64,000 bases of DNA from Bacillus sp. SKDU12 (GCF_010093085.1 NZ_MSRC01000003.1:62001-126000), one strand, 5' to 3'. Shown: positions 52,510-62,019, counted from the first letter of the stretch. The notes: generated by a model not told the origin, from the sequence alone. Translations and numbers: made by a program.

Positions 52510-53651
52510 GAAGAGGGATAATAGTAGAGAAAAATAGAAAATTCGTCACGTTGCTGACCCCTGACGGACAATTTTTAAAAACGAAAAATGATCGCCAAAG
52601 TTATGAAATCGGAGAAGAAATCATGATTCCGAGCGAATCACGCATGGGGAGAAGGGCCAGCTTTTTTGATTTTTTAAAACTGCGCCCTTTCAAAATGGGG
52701 ATTGTTACGATGACTGCAATTATGCTTTTTATTTTTATAGTTCTCCCCACTTTTTCTAATAATAAGGCTTATGCGTATATGACAATTGATATCAATCCAA
52801 GCCTTGAAATGGCTTTAAACAGCGATTACGAAGTGATTGAAATGACGCCCCTGAATGATGAGGGAAAGAAGGTTATGGATGATATAGATGATTGGGAGAA
52901 GACGGATTTTAAAAAGGTGATTGACGATATTATAACCGACAGCAGTGAGCAGGGGTATGTAAAGAAAACAAAAGAAATATTAATTTCCACTGTTTATGAA
53001 AATACACAAGACCATACATATAAAAAAGCTGTGAAAAAACAGCTGAATGATGTGACGGAAAAATATAAAACGACATATCGCATGGAATCTCTCGAGTCAG
53101 ATATGCAGACGAGAGAAAAAGCGAAGAAGGAAGGTATCTCAACAGGCAGCTACATCAAATCAAATGAAAAGAAAGACAATAAAAAATCAAAACATGACTC
53201 CGACAATTCACTCGAGGAAGAGGATCAAAAGAATGCCGGAAACAAGGATGAAAACATCGATCAAAAAACTGACAGCCAGGACGGGAAGCAAGAAGATCAT
53301 GAACAGCCAAATACCACGGACTCCGAAGACCAGAAAAATGATAAAACGGATGACCAGACTGAGGATCATGGCAAGGATAAAAATGTAAAGGACTCAAATG
53401 AAAACACAAATGCCGAAAAAGATGGGGATTATGAGCAACCCCAAATACAAGAGCCTCAAGATAAAGGAAATGAGGACAATAGCGCTGAAAAAGGGCAAAG
53501 TCAATATCACAGGGACTGGAATAACGGCGAACAAGGCAGGAACCGTCCTTCTAGCAGCGATAACGCTTCTGACCGCCGTAATCCAAACGGCAGCAGCAGT
53601 GATCATAACTCAGCTCAAACAGAAAATTCGCCGAGTGCCCCCGGCGAATAG
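52506..53651 (+). CDS. rsgI: Transmembrane anti-sigma factor RsgI
   Basis: A 381-residue single-pass protein: cytosolic RsgI N-terminal domain (about 1-55) binding SigI, membrane helix (about 60-80), a juxtamembrane extracytoplasmic domain with AYMTIDINPSLEMALN, and a long hydrophilic tail (about 205-381) almost wholly Asp/Glu/Lys/Asn/Gln/Ser. In homologues the Asn-Pro bond of DINPS undergoes self-cleavage, a first step towards signal transmission. A hairpin (ATTCGCCG / CGGCGAAT, 53626-53649) overlaps the gene end. Confidence 0.93.
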   Translation: MRRGIIVEKNRKFVTLLTPDGQFLKTKNDRQSYEIGEEIMIPSESRMGRRASFFDFLKLRPFKMGIVTMTAIMLFIFIVLPTFSNNKAYAYMTIDINPSLEMALNSDYEVIEMTPLNDEGKKVMDDIDDWEKTDFKKVIDDIITDSSEQGYVKKTKEILISTVYENTQDHTYKKAVKKQLNDVTEKYKTTYRMESLESDMQTREKAKKEGISTGSYIKSNEKKDNKKSKHDSDNSLEEEDQKNAGNKDENIDQKTDSQDGKQEDHEQPNTTDSEDQKNDKTDDQTEDHGKDKNVKDSNENTNAEKDGDYEQPQIQEPQDKGNEDNSAEKGQSQYHRDWNNGEQGRNRPSSSDNASDRRNPNGSSSDHNSAQTENSPSAPGE

Positions 53652-53661
53652 AGACCTGAGT

Positions 53662-53856
53662 TTATTTAGTTGTGCCGTTGAATTGTGATTGTGCCTGCTG
53701 CACCAGCCGTTTTGTCATTTCCCCGCCTACAGAGCCGTTAGCGCGTGCGACTGTATCTGAACCAAGGTTCACACCGAATTCTTGAGCCACTTCGAGTTTG
53801 AATTGGTCTAGTGCCTGCTCCACCCCTGGAACAACGAGTTTATTTCTGCTCGCCAT
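53662..53856 (-). CDS. sspD: Minor alpha/beta-type small acid-soluble spore protein SspD
   Basis: A 64-residue DNA-protecting spore protein. It has the SASP landmarks [10 protein letters not shown] (GPR-protease cleavage at EFG) and [20 protein letters not shown] (DNA-binding). Start MASRNK at 53856 with AGGAG 9 bases upstream. A sigma-G promoter lies just upstream. Convergent with rsgI. Confidence 0.96.
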   Translation of the reverse strand: MASRNKLVVPGVEQALDQFKLEVAQEFGVNLGSDTVARANGSVGGEMTKRLVQQAQSQFNGTTK

Positions 53857-53899
53857 CTTTTTCATCTCCTTTTTTTGTGAGAAATTCTTAACGCATATT

Positions 53900-53929
53900 T
53901 AGTTTGAAATGTACGGGGATTATTTATGC
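53900..53929 (-). promoter_or_regulatory. sigma-G promoter of sspD
   Basis: On the minus strand GCATA, 18-base spacer, CAAACTA; one mismatch from GHATR-N18-CATNHTA, correctly placed for a forespore SASP gene. Confidence 0.8.
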
Positions 53930-53953
53930 TGGCAATTGTTGTGGAGAATAAGA

Positions 53954-53979
53954 ACCCCCCAGCCCGAAGGCTGGGGGGT
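53954..53979 (-). terminator. ykrK terminator
   Basis: ACCCCCCAGCC and GGCTGGGGGGT pair perfectly around CGAA; a modest T-rich stretch follows on the minus strand. Confidence 0.8.
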
Positions 53980-53984
53980 GCAGA

Positions 53985-54686
53985 CTATAAAATGTCTTCT
54001 GTCATTTTATGTGCTGTTGTTTGAATATGGAAAGTCAAAATGGAGAGGACTGTAATAGCGATAATCTGTCTGATTTTAAGCCATTGTCTGTCAGTCAACT
54101 CTTCAAAATGGTGACGGAGACGCTCTGTCTCCTGTTCGACGATCGTTTGCAGATTCGATTCTTTCATAGAAGGCGTGTCCTGGTGATGAACGGCATCTAG
54201 CACATATGCACAGCTTTGATAATAAGCGATCGGGCTGATGACATCATCGGATCTGTCCGTGATTGTGTTAAAGGCTACTTTTAAAATAGCCCGTATATGT
54301 TCAAAGTCATAAATGGATTTTAAATCACGTACAATTAAAAGAATGACAGCCTGTTCAACTGAGTATTTTTTGCCCAGCTCAGGGTGACCGATCAAATCTT
54401 TGATATCACGCTTTACCCAGTTTTGAATAGCAGTGGACTTTAACGAAGTCAGCTCGCATAGGTTGCCAAGTTCTACGATTTCATTTGTGGAGAGACCATA
54501 TTCTTTTCTCTGTTTTTTTCGTTCGTATCTAGTAAGAAATTCAGGAATTTCAAGATGATTGGCTGCTTTTTCTGCCGACATGTTCGCTGATTGGACGAGA
54601 ATATCGAGCGGGCTTACGTCTCCTTGTCCTTTAAGAGAATAGAGCAGCCGGACCATATCGGTTCGAGTCAGTTTAAAAATGTTCAT
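53985..54686 (-). CDS. ykrK: DUF1836 transcriptional repressor YkrK
   Basis: A 233-residue DUF1836 protein. The N-terminal half contains a MerR-like HTH region (TSLKSTAIQNWVKRDIKDL and KKYSVEQAVILLIVRDLK); the C-terminus has a hydrophobic stretch (IIAITVLSILTF). In B. subtilis YkrK, together with Rok, represses the adjacent htpX. Divergent transcription here fits. Start at 54686 with a GAGGTG site. Confidence 0.87.
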   Translation of the reverse strand: MNIFKLTRTDMVRLLYSLKGQGDVSPLDILVQSANMSAEKAANHLEIPEFLTRYERKKQRKEYGLSTNEIVELGNLCELTSLKSTAIQNWVKRDIKDLIGHPELGKKYSVEQAVILLIVRDLKSIYDFEHIRAILKVAFNTITDRSDDVISPIAYYQSCAYVLDAVHHQDTPSMKESNLQTIVEQETERLRHHFEELTDRQWLKIRQIIAITVLSILTFHIQTTAHKMTEDIL

Positions 54687-54786
54687 TGTTCACCTCTTTA
54701 AAACATTTTGACGCGCGGATATACGTTTATGTATGAATTCAGAATTGAAGCGTCAGCAATTACATTAACATCATACGTCGAATCCC

Positions 54787-54840
54787 TTGCATTTTCAAAC
54801 AGATGTTTTATAATTTAAATATATAGGTTCTTTTGAACTT
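54787..54840 (+). promoter_or_regulatory. htpX promoter and candidate YkrK operator
   Basis: TTGCAT (54787-54792), 16-base spacer, TATAAT (54809-54814). Downstream lies the dyad AGGTTC-TTTT-GAACTT (54825-54840), 5 of 6 matching, where a repressor would block initiation. That it is the YkrK site is inferred. Confidence 0.55.
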
Positions 54841-54859
54841 AAAAATAACGGAGGTTGTT

Positions 54860-55756
54860 ATGGCTAAAAGAATTTTCCTGTTTATTTTAACGAATATTTT
54901 GGTGCTTACAACAATCGGGATCGTTTTGTCTGTTTTAAGCTCTGTTACCGGAGTCGGAACATACTTTACAGCTGATGGCGGTATCGACATAACTGCACTC
55001 TTTGTGTTCAGTCTAGTCGTTGGGTTTGTCGGTTCCTTTACATCTCTTGCGATGTCCAGATGGATGGCAAAGACGATGATGGGCGTCAGAGTGCTGAATC
55101 CGAACAAACACACGCTCAGCTATGAGGAGCAGCAATTGGTTGACCGTGTTCACCGATTAAGCCGCTCTGCCGGTTTAACAAAAATGCCGGAAGTCGGAAT
55201 TTACCGCTCACCCGAAGTAAATGCGTTTGCGACTGGACCGTCAAAACGCCGTTCTCTTGTGGCAGTGTCGTCAGGATTGCTGGAGCAAATGGATGATGCT
55301 GCGGTTGAAGGCGTACTTGCCCACGAGGTCGCGCATATCACTAATGGTGACATGGTTACAATGACGCTTTTGCAAGGTATCGTCAATACTTTTGTCGTCT
55401 TTTTATCGCGGATCGCAGCATGGATTGCAAGCCGCTTCGTCAAGGAAGATCTTGCGCCAATTGTTCATTTTATTGCAATGATTGTCTTTCAAATTGTCTT
55501 CTCTATTCTCGGAAGCCTGGTTGTGTTTGCGTTCTCACGCCATCGCGAATTCCATGCTGACAGGGGAGGAGCTGACCTTGCCGGCAAGGATAAAATGATT
55601 CATGCACTTCGGACGCTCAAGGGCTATTCTTCCCGCGTGATGGAAGACGACCAGACAGCTGTGCAAACATTAAAGATTAACGGCAAAAAACGCTCTTCGC
55701 TTTTCTCTACTCACCCTGATTTAGATGAGCGAATCAGACGGTTAGAAGCTAAATAA
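54860..55756 (+). CDS. htpX: Membrane zinc metalloprotease HtpX
   Basis: A 298-residue M48-family protease with four membrane segments (about 4-26, 42-65, 165-186, 195-220). The zinc site is HEVAH (His155, Glu156, His159), with the third ligand in [10 protein letters not shown]. It helps degrade damaged membrane proteins, alongside FtsH. I start at 54860 (MAKRIFLF), which has GGAGG 6 bases upstream, rather than the longer frame. Confidence 0.94.
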   Translation: MAKRIFLFILTNILVLTTIGIVLSVLSSVTGVGTYFTADGGIDITALFVFSLVVGFVGSFTSLAMSRWMAKTMMGVRVLNPNKHTLSYEEQQLVDRVHRLSRSAGLTKMPEVGIYRSPEVNAFATGPSKRRSLVAVSSGLLEQMDDAAVEGVLAHEVAHITNGDMVTMTLLQGIVNTFVVFLSRIAAWIASRFVKEDLAPIVHFIAMIVFQIVFSILGSLVVFAFSRHREFHADRGGADLAGKDKMIHALRTLKGYSSRVMEDDQTAVQTLKINGKKRSSLFSTHPDLDERIRRLEAK

Positions 55757-55771
55757 TACAGACACGTTGTT

Positions 55772-55803
55772 CCTCTGAGAGAATCTCTCAGAGGTTTTTT
55801 ATT
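55772..55803 (+). terminator. htpX terminator
   Basis: CCTCTGAGAGA and TCTCTCAGAGG separated by one A, then T6. Confidence 0.93.
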
Positions 55804-55929
55804 TGATCCTTTGACTAAAATCATAAAAAATGAAGCAAGTTAAGAAAATGTTTTGTAAAAGCCTTTTAAAATGGAGCTAATATCTTTAGAATAATTACGT
55901 ACTTTAAAAGAGAGGCAGAAGGATTTTAC

Positions 55930-57279
55930 ATGAAATTCAAGTTTGGAAAATTAATACAGGCGCTGTCGCCCGCCCAGCTGATTGCGTTATACTACTTTCT
56001 TGCCGTTACGGTTGCTGTTCTATTGCTGAGTTTGCCGGCGGCCCATAAATCCGGGGCAAATTGGACATTTATTGATGCGCTGTTTACAGCTGTCAGTTCA
56101 GTCAGCGTAACAGGGCTGACGGTCGTTGATACTGCTGATACATTCAGTACAATAGGCATTTTTATCTTGGCATTTGTTCTGCAATTTGGCGGAATCGGAA
56201 TTATGACGCTCGGCACGTTTATTTGGCTGATCATGGGAAAACGAATCGGGCTGAAAGAACGGAAACTGATAATGGTTGACCAAAATCAATCCCAGTTTTC
56301 AGGAATTGTTAATCTCATGAAGCAGGTTCTATTTCTGATCTTGCTGATTGAATTTGTTGGTGGAATGATACTCGGCACCTATTTCTTAACCTACTATGAT
56401 TCCTATCAAGCAGCTTATTTACACGGGTTTTTTGCCAGTATCAGCGCAACTACAAATGGCGGATTTGATATTACCGGCCGCTCCATGATTCCGTTCCGCC
56501 ATGATTATTTTGTGCAATTTATTACAATTCTTTTAATTGTATTTGGCGCAATTGGATTTCCTGTGCTTGTCGAAGTGAAGGATTTCTTGTTTTCAAAGCA
56601 ACGGAAATACTCGTTTACACTTTTTACGAAAATCACGACGATTACCTTCGGCTCACTGGTCTTATTTGGAGCCATCGGCATTTATGTCCTGGAAGCAAAT
56701 CACGCGTTTGCGGGAAAGTCATGGCATGACATTTTGTTTCTGTCCCTGTTTCAATCAACAGCAACTCGAAGCGGGGGGCTGGCAACCATTGATATCAGCC
56801 AATTATCAAACACTACAATATTTTTTGTTTGTGCGCTGATGTTTATTGGAGCGTCGCCAAGCTCAGTAGGAGGAGGTATACGGACAACGACTTTCGCCTT
56901 GAACCTTCTGGCGCTGTTCCATTTTGCCCGCGGCAATAAGTCAGTCAAGGTATTTAAACGGGAGCTGCATCCTGCTGATCTCATGAAGTCGCTTGTGGTT
57001 ACAATGATGGCGGTTCTGCTCGTTTTTGGTTCGACACTTGTTCTTACGATGACAGAAAAGCATTCCCTGATGGAGCTTTTATTTGAAGTATGCTCGGCAT
57101 TCGGTACAACCGGTCTGTCACTGGGGATTACCGCTGATTTAAGCAATGTTGGAAAATGTGTCATTATGATTGTGATGTTTATCGGGCGAATCGGTATCCT
57201 GACCTTCCTGTATCTGATCGGAAGAAAGGAAAGTGAAGCGAATTATCATTATCCGAAGGAAAGAGTGATTATCGGATAG
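55930..57279 (+). CDS. ktrD: Potassium transporter membrane subunit KtrD
   Basis: A 449-residue Trk/Ktr/HKT channel with four M1-P-M2 repeats. The selectivity-filter glycines are visible in SVSVTGLTVVD, SATTNGGFDITG, ATRSGGLATID and FGTTGLSLGI. It imports K+ with the RCK subunit KtrC, encoded elsewhere. Start has AAGGA upstream. Monocistronic. Confidence 0.94.
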   Translation: MKFKFGKLIQALSPAQLIALYYFLAVTVAVLLLSLPAAHKSGANWTFIDALFTAVSSVSVTGLTVVDTADTFSTIGIFILAFVLQFGGIGIMTLGTFIWLIMGKRIGLKERKLIMVDQNQSQFSGIVNLMKQVLFLILLIEFVGGMILGTYFLTYYDSYQAAYLHGFFASISATTNGGFDITGRSMIPFRHDYFVQFITILLIVFGAIGFPVLVEVKDFLFSKQRKYSFTLFTKITTITFGSLVLFGAIGIYVLEANHAFAGKSWHDILFLSLFQSTATRSGGLATIDISQLSNTTIFFVCALMFIGASPSSVGGGIRTTTFALNLLALFHFARGNKSVKVFKRELHPADLMKSLVVTMMAVLLVFGSTLVLTMTEKHSLMELLFEVCSAFGTTGLSLGITADLSNVGKCVIMIVMFIGRIGILTFLYLIGRKESEANYHYPKERVIIG

Positions 57280-57283
57280 AAGG

Positions 57284-57311
57284 AACACCGCATGTTTTGC
57301 GGTGTTTTTTG
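57284..57311 (+). terminator. ktrD terminator
   Basis: AACACCGC and GCGGTGTT around ATGTTTT, then T-run. Confidence 0.9.
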
Positions 57312-57412
57312 ATTGCCAGAAAAAAGATGTGTGGGGCTGTTTCAGTTGGAGAACCTAACATCATCAGGTGCAGTTTAACGCTCCTGCATGAAAACTGATG
57401 AGGAGGATTCGT

Positions 57413-57568
57413 ATGAAGCGCAAAGCTGAAGTAAATGAGGCCAATAAAAATAACAATACACCTACTGAGAGTATGGACCCGAATTCTTATAAGACACAGT
57501 ATCATGACGACCCGAATTTTAGAGGAGCAAACCGCAATTCCAAACAGGGTCAGCAAGGAGGCATGTGA
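57413..57568 (+). CDS. ykzP: Small hydrophilic protein, probably YkzP
   Basis: A 51-residue Asn/Gln-rich protein (MKRKAEVNEANKNNN..., ending RNSKQGQQGGM) with GAGGAGG at good distance. No membrane segment or Cys. Composition resembles small spore-associated proteins, but that is only an impression. ykzE starts 2 bases after its stop, so the two form an operon. The symbol is from position. Confidence 0.7.
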   Translation: MKRKAEVNEANKNNNTPTESMDPNSYKTQYHDDPNFRGANRNSKQGQQGGM

Positions 57569-57570
57569 TT

Positions 57571-57741
57571 ATGAAGAAAAACCGTCATAGCAGAGACATG
57601 CAAAATCACAAAAAGCCTATGAATAAAAAAGTGCTTGAGGAAGAATTCTCAAGTGAACTTGGGGATTATAATGCAGGTAAGATCATCGAAACGCTGGAAG
57701 TCACAAAGCCTGAAAAAAAACAAGAGAAAAAGCAAAAATAA
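57571..57741 (+). CDS. ykzE: Small highly charged protein, probably YkzE
   Basis: A 56-residue Lys/Glu-rich protein (MKKNRHSRDMQNHKK..., ending KKQEKKQK) with an ELGDYNAG core similar to short spore-core proteins. It begins 2 bases after ykzP; AAGGAGG lies in the ykzP end. Followed by a bidirectional terminator. Symbol from position; function unknown. Confidence 0.7.
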   Translation: MKKNRHSRDMQNHKKPMNKKVLEEEFSSELGDYNAGKIIETLEVTKPEKKQEKKQK

Positions 57742-57784
57742 AAAAGACCTCTTAGGCGGGTATTCCGCTTAAGAGGTCTTTTTC
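57741..57784. terminator. Terminator between convergent ykzE and ykrP
   Basis: AAAAGACCTCTTA and TAAGAGGTCTTTT around a 14-base loop, with A- and T-runs on both sides. Confidence 0.92.
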
Positions 57785-58806
57785 TATTTTAAATAAACTT
57801 TTTTGCCCGTTCCTCTGACAAATTGCAATAAGTTGGTTATCCTCAGCTCAATGAAGGGCTGTGCAACTGTTTTGATAAAATTGCTGGAGAGTACGCTTGT
57901 AAGGACTGCCGTTAATAGCAAGAGAATCACTAAGCTCTGATAGTCCGCAAGCACATCCTCAAGACCGAATTGTCTCAGCGTTTTAATAATAAACCCATGA
58001 AGCAAATACACGTAAAATGTCCGGGTCCCCCATTTTGTAAAGAAGAACCGTTTTTGCGGAACGAGCGCTAAAAAGCTGAAGGTCGCTGCAAAAGCGAGTA
58101 CATACCAGCCGATGCGGGAAAGTCCGCTTACTAGTGTAACATCTCCAAATGAAGAATACGGTTTTGAACCAAACAAAATCGAATAGTCAAAATCGATGCC
58201 TGAGCAGATGACAAACACGGCCGCAAGCACTCCGAGCGCAATTTGTTTGCCTCGTTTTGATTTCAATAATTCAAAATGATGTTTATTCAAATAAAATCCG
58301 ACAAGGAACATCGGTAAAAATACAAATGTCCGTGAAAGACTCAGCGTATTGCTGATAAAGTCTAAATAGCCGATTAACACGGCAATTCCGCAGCTGACAA
58401 ACAGTGCTGTTAGCTTTGAAAGCTTTGAAAATGGATAAAGCAGGAGGTTCCAAAAAAATAAGCTTACGAGAAACCATAGCGACCATTGCGGATCAATCGG
58501 ATTTATATTTGCCATGCTTGCATCTTGTATCATGTAATAGAAGACAGAATAGATGATTTGGAAAATTAAATACGGAATAATCAGCTTGACCGCCAGCTTT
58601 TTTACATACCCCGCGCGTTTAAAGCCTTTTGCGAAATAACCGGATACAAGAATAAAGGCAGGCATGTGGAATGTGTAAATGAACTTGTAGAGGTAGAGCA
58701 TAAAGTTGTTATCGTGAATAAATGAACGAAGAATATGACCGAATACAACTAGGAATATCAATAAGAATTTTGCATTATCGAAATAACTGTCCCGCGATTT
58801 ACTCAT
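57784..58806 (-). CDS. ykrP: Membrane acyltransferase 3 family protein YkrP
   Basis: A 340-residue integral membrane O-acyltransferase (AT3, PF01757) with about ten hydrophobic segments; the N-terminus [17 protein letters not shown] contains the catalytic-region His of the family. Such enzymes acetylate sugars or other envelope components; substrate unknown. I start at ATG 58806 (MSKSRDSYF) with GAAGGTG upstream; an earlier ATG at 58833 adds nine residues and is less supported. Confidence 0.85.
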   Translation of the reverse strand: MSKSRDSYFDNAKFLLIFLVVFGHILRSFIHDNNFMLYLYKFIYTFHMPAFILVSGYFAKGFKRAGYVKKLAVKLIIPYLIFQIIYSVFYYMIQDASMANINPIDPQWSLWFLVSLFFWNLLLYPFSKLSKLTALFVSCGIAVLIGYLDFISNTLSLSRTFVFLPMFLVGFYLNKHHFELLKSKRGKQIALGVLAAVFVICSGIDFDYSILFGSKPYSSFGDVTLVSGLSRIGWYVLAFAATFSFLALVPQKRFFFTKWGTRTFYVYLLHGFIIKTLRQFGLEDVLADYQSLVILLLLTAVLTSVLSSNFIKTVAQPFIELRITNLLQFVRGTGKKVYLK

Positions 58807-59058
58807 AGCATCACCTTCTCTTTCATCAGTCACTAAGAGATTATTCCCTGCTAGTATGTATTTTAAAATAAAAGATGTAATAGGAACCTGAAAAATGGCT
58901 GATTGTTAGGGCGATGTAAAGTGTCGGTAAGGATCGTCGAAAATGTCTTTGTTATGTAATCAGACTGAAATTTTCTGAAATTTATAGGGCGAATGAAGGA
59001 AGTTCCCGCATTTTGTAGAAATATTGAGGGATAGGTTTTGAAGAAGGAGTGTACACGT

Positions 59059-61275
59059 ATGGAAACTCTTGATGTCCAGACAAGTTCGGAGCTGCGGGAA
59101 GAACTGAAGCGCCTCAAAGAAGATAATGCCCGGCTGAAAAAGGAATTGAAGCAGCATCAAGTGATTGTCAACAATACGCTCGATGCTATTTTTATATGTG
59201 ATAATGAAATGCGAATTGTTCAGGCGAATGAAGCAACAGAGAGGATGCTTCAAGTGAATTCGTCAGATTTGAAAAAGCGTTCTGTTTTGGATTTCTTATT
59301 TTCAATTCCAAAGGATGAACTGAATCTTGCCGCGAAGAAATTCTTTAAAAAAGGCTTCCTGTGGAAGGAGGTCCCGATTAAGCTTGATGGAGGGGCGACA
59401 AAATATATAGAGTTCCTTGCTAAAAGAGGCATTGGCGAGAATTTATTTTTTGTTGTCATGAGAGACATATCTTCAAAGAAAATTCTGGAGCGCGAATTCT
59501 CTATGAATGAACAGCTTTTTAAGGACTTGTTTGACAGAGCTGTTGACGGAATCGTTATTTTTGATAAAGATGGCGGTTTCATTGATGCTAATTTGTCCTT
59601 TTGTAAAAGCTTTGAAATCAATCATAATGAGCTGTCTCATTTATCGTTGTATAAGTTCATAGACGGCGGCTCTCAAAAAGATCTCGACAATATCTGGAAG
59701 ACGCTCAACCGCAAGGGGAAAGCGAAGGGAGAGCTGCCCGTCAAGCTTCGATCAGGAGTTCAAAAGCTATTTGAATTCACGATCACTTCTAACATTATCA
59801 GCGGATTTTATATGTCCATTATGAGGGATATTACAGAGAAGCGGTCGATGGAGTTGCAGCTCTTTAAAAGTGAGGAGCGCTTCAGAGAAATTTTTGAAAA
59901 TGCGATGGATGCCATTATCATCTGGTCGGATGATGGAAGAATCGTGAAGGCGAATCAGTCAGCCTGCAAAATTTTCGAGCTGCCGATGAATTTGCTGTTG
60001 AAACGAAAGCTGTTTGATTTTCTCGTTGACTCGCAAAAGAAATACAGCATAACAAAGAAGAAATACGTAAAATACGGAGAGATCAGAGAAGAGCTGCTGT
60101 TTCAAATGGGGAATGGGCAATTTAAAGAACTTGAATTCACTTCAAAGCGGACAATATTAGAGAATCAGCACTTAACGATTTTAAGAAACGTCAGTGACAG
60201 AAAGCGGATGGAAAAGGAACTTCGTGAAAGTGAACTGAAATTCAGAAAAGTATTCAACGGCTCAATGGACGGCAATGTATTGTTCGATAATCAATACAGG
60301 ATCATTGACGCCAACCCGTTAGCTAGCCATATTTTAGGCTTGTCATATGAAGAGATCAAACAGCACAGCCTGTTAGATATTATTTCTTCATATGAAATAG
60401 AAAATGTTGCATCATCGGCTAGGCAGATTCATTTTGATGAAATGGACAACGAAATTCCATTTGTGCTGAGCAGCAGTGACAACAGGAAACTCGAATTCTC
60501 TTTTAAAAAAAATATCATTCAAAATATGAATCTGGCTATTTTTAAAGATGTAACAGAGCGAAAAGAACTTGAGGAACGTCTGCGTAAGTCAGATACCCTT
60601 CATGTTGTCGGCGAACTCGCTGCCGGTATCGCTCATGAAATTAGAAATCCGATGACAGCTCTTAAAGGCTTCATTCAGCTCCTGAAGGGAAGTGTGGAGG
60701 GAGACTACGCCCTTTACTTTAACGTAATCACCTCAGAACTAAAACGCATCGAATCCATCATCACTGAATTTTTGATTTTAGCCAAACCCCAGGCTATTAT
60801 GTATGAGGAAAAACACGTTACCCAAATTATGAGAGACACTATAGATCTTTTAAACGCGCAAGCCAATCTCAGCAATGTACAAATACAACTTGAGTTAATG
60901 GATGACATTCCGCCGATTTATTGTGAACCGAATCAGTTGAAACAAGTTTTTATCAATATATTAAAAAACGCGATCGAAGTGATGCCTGATGGAGGGAACA
61001 TTTTTGTGAGGATAAAGGCATTGGATCAAGATCATATTCTCATTTCCTTAAAAGACGAGGGAAATGGAATGACAGAAGATAAATTAAAACGCCTTGGTGA
61101 ACCTTTTTATACAACAAAAGAACGGGGAACTGGACTGGGGCTTATGGTAAGCTATAAAATTATTGAAGAACATCAAGGCGAAATTACAGTAGAGAGTGAA
61201 GAAGGGAAGGGCACTGTCTTCCATATTACGCTTCCCGTCAGACAGAATGCTGAAGAAAGAAGGATTGATGAATGA
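59059..61275 (+). CDS. kinE: Sporulation sensor histidine kinase KinE
   Basis: A 738-residue soluble histidine kinase: N-terminal coiled coil (about 10-35), four PAS domains (about 33-140, 150-260, 270-382, 392-502), then HisKA with the phosphorylated His526 (AAGIAHEIRNP) and HATPase_c with N-box LKNAIEVMPDGG and G-box GTGLGL. KinE is one of the kinases that feed the phosphorelay to Spo0A; the PAS array suggests cytosolic sensing. Start ATG 59059 has AAGGAG 9 bases upstream; a TTG at 59038 would overlap that site. Overlaps ogt by 4 bases. Confidence 0.95.
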   Translation: METLDVQTSSELREELKRLKEDNARLKKELKQHQVIVNNTLDAIFICDNEMRIVQANEATERMLQVNSSDLKKRSVLDFLFSIPKDELNLAAKKFFKKGFLWKEVPIKLDGGATKYIEFLAKRGIGENLFFVVMRDISSKKILEREFSMNEQLFKDLFDRAVDGIVIFDKDGGFIDANLSFCKSFEINHNELSHLSLYKFIDGGSQKDLDNIWKTLNRKGKAKGELPVKLRSGVQKLFEFTITSNIISGFYMSIMRDITEKRSMELQLFKSEERFREIFENAMDAIIIWSDDGRIVKANQSACKIFELPMNLLLKRKLFDFLVDSQKKYSITKKKYVKYGEIREELLFQMGNGQFKELEFTSKRTILENQHLTILRNVSDRKRMEKELRESELKFRKVFNGSMDGNVLFDNQYRIIDANPLASHILGLSYEEIKQHSLLDIISSYEIENVASSARQIHFDEMDNEIPFVLSSSDNRKLEFSFKKNIIQNMNLAIFKDVTERKELEERLRKSDTLHVVGELAAGIAHEIRNPMTALKGFIQLLKGSVEGDYALYFNVITSELKRIESIITEFLILAKPQAIMYEEKHVTQIMRDTIDLLNAQANLSNVQIQLELMDDIPPIYCEPNQLKQVFINILKNAIEVMPDGGNIFVRIKALDQDHILISLKDEGNGMTEDKLKRLGEPFYTTKERGTGLGLMVSYKIIEEHQGEITVESEEGKGTVFHITLPVRQNAEERRIDE

Positions 61276-61769
61276 ACTACTACACGACAGCTGAAACACC
61301 GCTCGGGGAACTCATCATCGCTGAAGAGGATGGCCGGATTACCCGTCTATTTCTCAATCAGGATGATTGGATGGAGTGGAATGAAACCGTTCAGAATACA
61401 GAGCGCAATGAAACGGCTTATTTGACAGAAGCGAAAAAACAGCTTCATGAATATTTCGCCGGCGAAAGAAAAACCTTCTCGCTGCCGCTGAGCCAAAAAG
61501 GAACTCCTTTTCAGCAAAAAGTTTGGGCCGCGCTAAAGATGATACCGTATGGAGAATCCCGTAGCTATGCTGATATCGCTGAAGCGATCGGCAGTCCGAA
61601 AGCGGTGCGCGCAGTCGGACAGGCCAATAAACGAAACGATCTGCCAATTTTTGTCCCATGTCACAGAGTGATCGGCAAAAACAGCGCGTTAACAGGGTAT
61701 GCCGGAAGTAAAACTGATCTCAAAGCCTTTTTGCTGAACATCGAGCGAATCTCCTATAAAGAAAAATAA
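61272..61769 (+). CDS. ogt: Methylated-DNA-protein-cysteine methyltransferase Ogt
   Basis: A 165-residue suicide repair enzyme that removes alkyl groups from O6-methylguanine. The acceptor Cys130 lies in FVPCHRVIG; KMIPYGESRSYADIAEAIG is the HTH/DNA-binding region. Coupled to kinE by an ATGA overlap although unrelated in function. Confidence 0.94.
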   Translation: MNYYTTAETPLGELIIAEEDGRITRLFLNQDDWMEWNETVQNTERNETAYLTEAKKQLHEYFAGERKTFSLPLSQKGTPFQQKVWAALKMIPYGESRSYADIAEAIGSPKAVRAVGQANKRNDLPIFVPCHRVIGKNSALTGYAGSKTDLKAFLLNIERISYKEK

Positions 61770-61858
61770 AACATATGGCACGTTCCCTTTTTTCGCGGCC
61801 GACATATCATTTTATTAAGCTAAAAAAGTTGGTCTGATGAAAAAGGAGGACAAAGCAA

Positions 61859-61984
61859 TTGAAGCCGAGCCGCTCTGAGAAAATAGCTGTTTTTGCCCAA
61901 CTGTTTGAGAAACTGCATATCTTATCAAGCGCTCAAAAAGATGAAATCATTAATATCCATAAAAACAAACAAAAAAACCGCTGA
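61859..61984 (+). CDS. Small basic protein, 41 residues, unknown
   Basis: A TTG-started frame (MKPSRSEKIAVFAQLFEKLH...) with AAAAAGGAGG 8-9 bases upstream and a transcription terminator overlapping its end. It is predicted to be helical and amphipathic (IAVFAQLFEKLHIL) with a Lys/Asn/Arg tail. No family recognised. Expression not shown; it might be read through from kinE-ogt. Confidence 0.55.
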   Translation: MKPSRSEKIAVFAQLFEKLHILSSAQKDEIINIHKNKQKNR

Positions 61985-62019
61985 CTCGGCCCGGCATGAG
62001 CAAAGTTCAGCGGTTTTTT
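61973..62019. terminator. Terminator between the 41-residue gene and mtnA
   Basis: AACCGCTGA (61976-61984) and TCAGCGGTT (62006-62014) pair around a 21-base interior; A-run on the left and T6 on the right allow both directions. Confidence 0.82.

Noticed and set aside
52700-53651. Plus-strand alternative frames rich in Lys/Met inside rsgI
   Set aside because: They are frame shifts of the repetitive acidic tail and have no site or conservation signal.
57269-57556. Minus-strand frame opposite the small genes after ktrD
   Set aside because: No ribosome binding site; the plus-strand pair has strong sites and explains the region.
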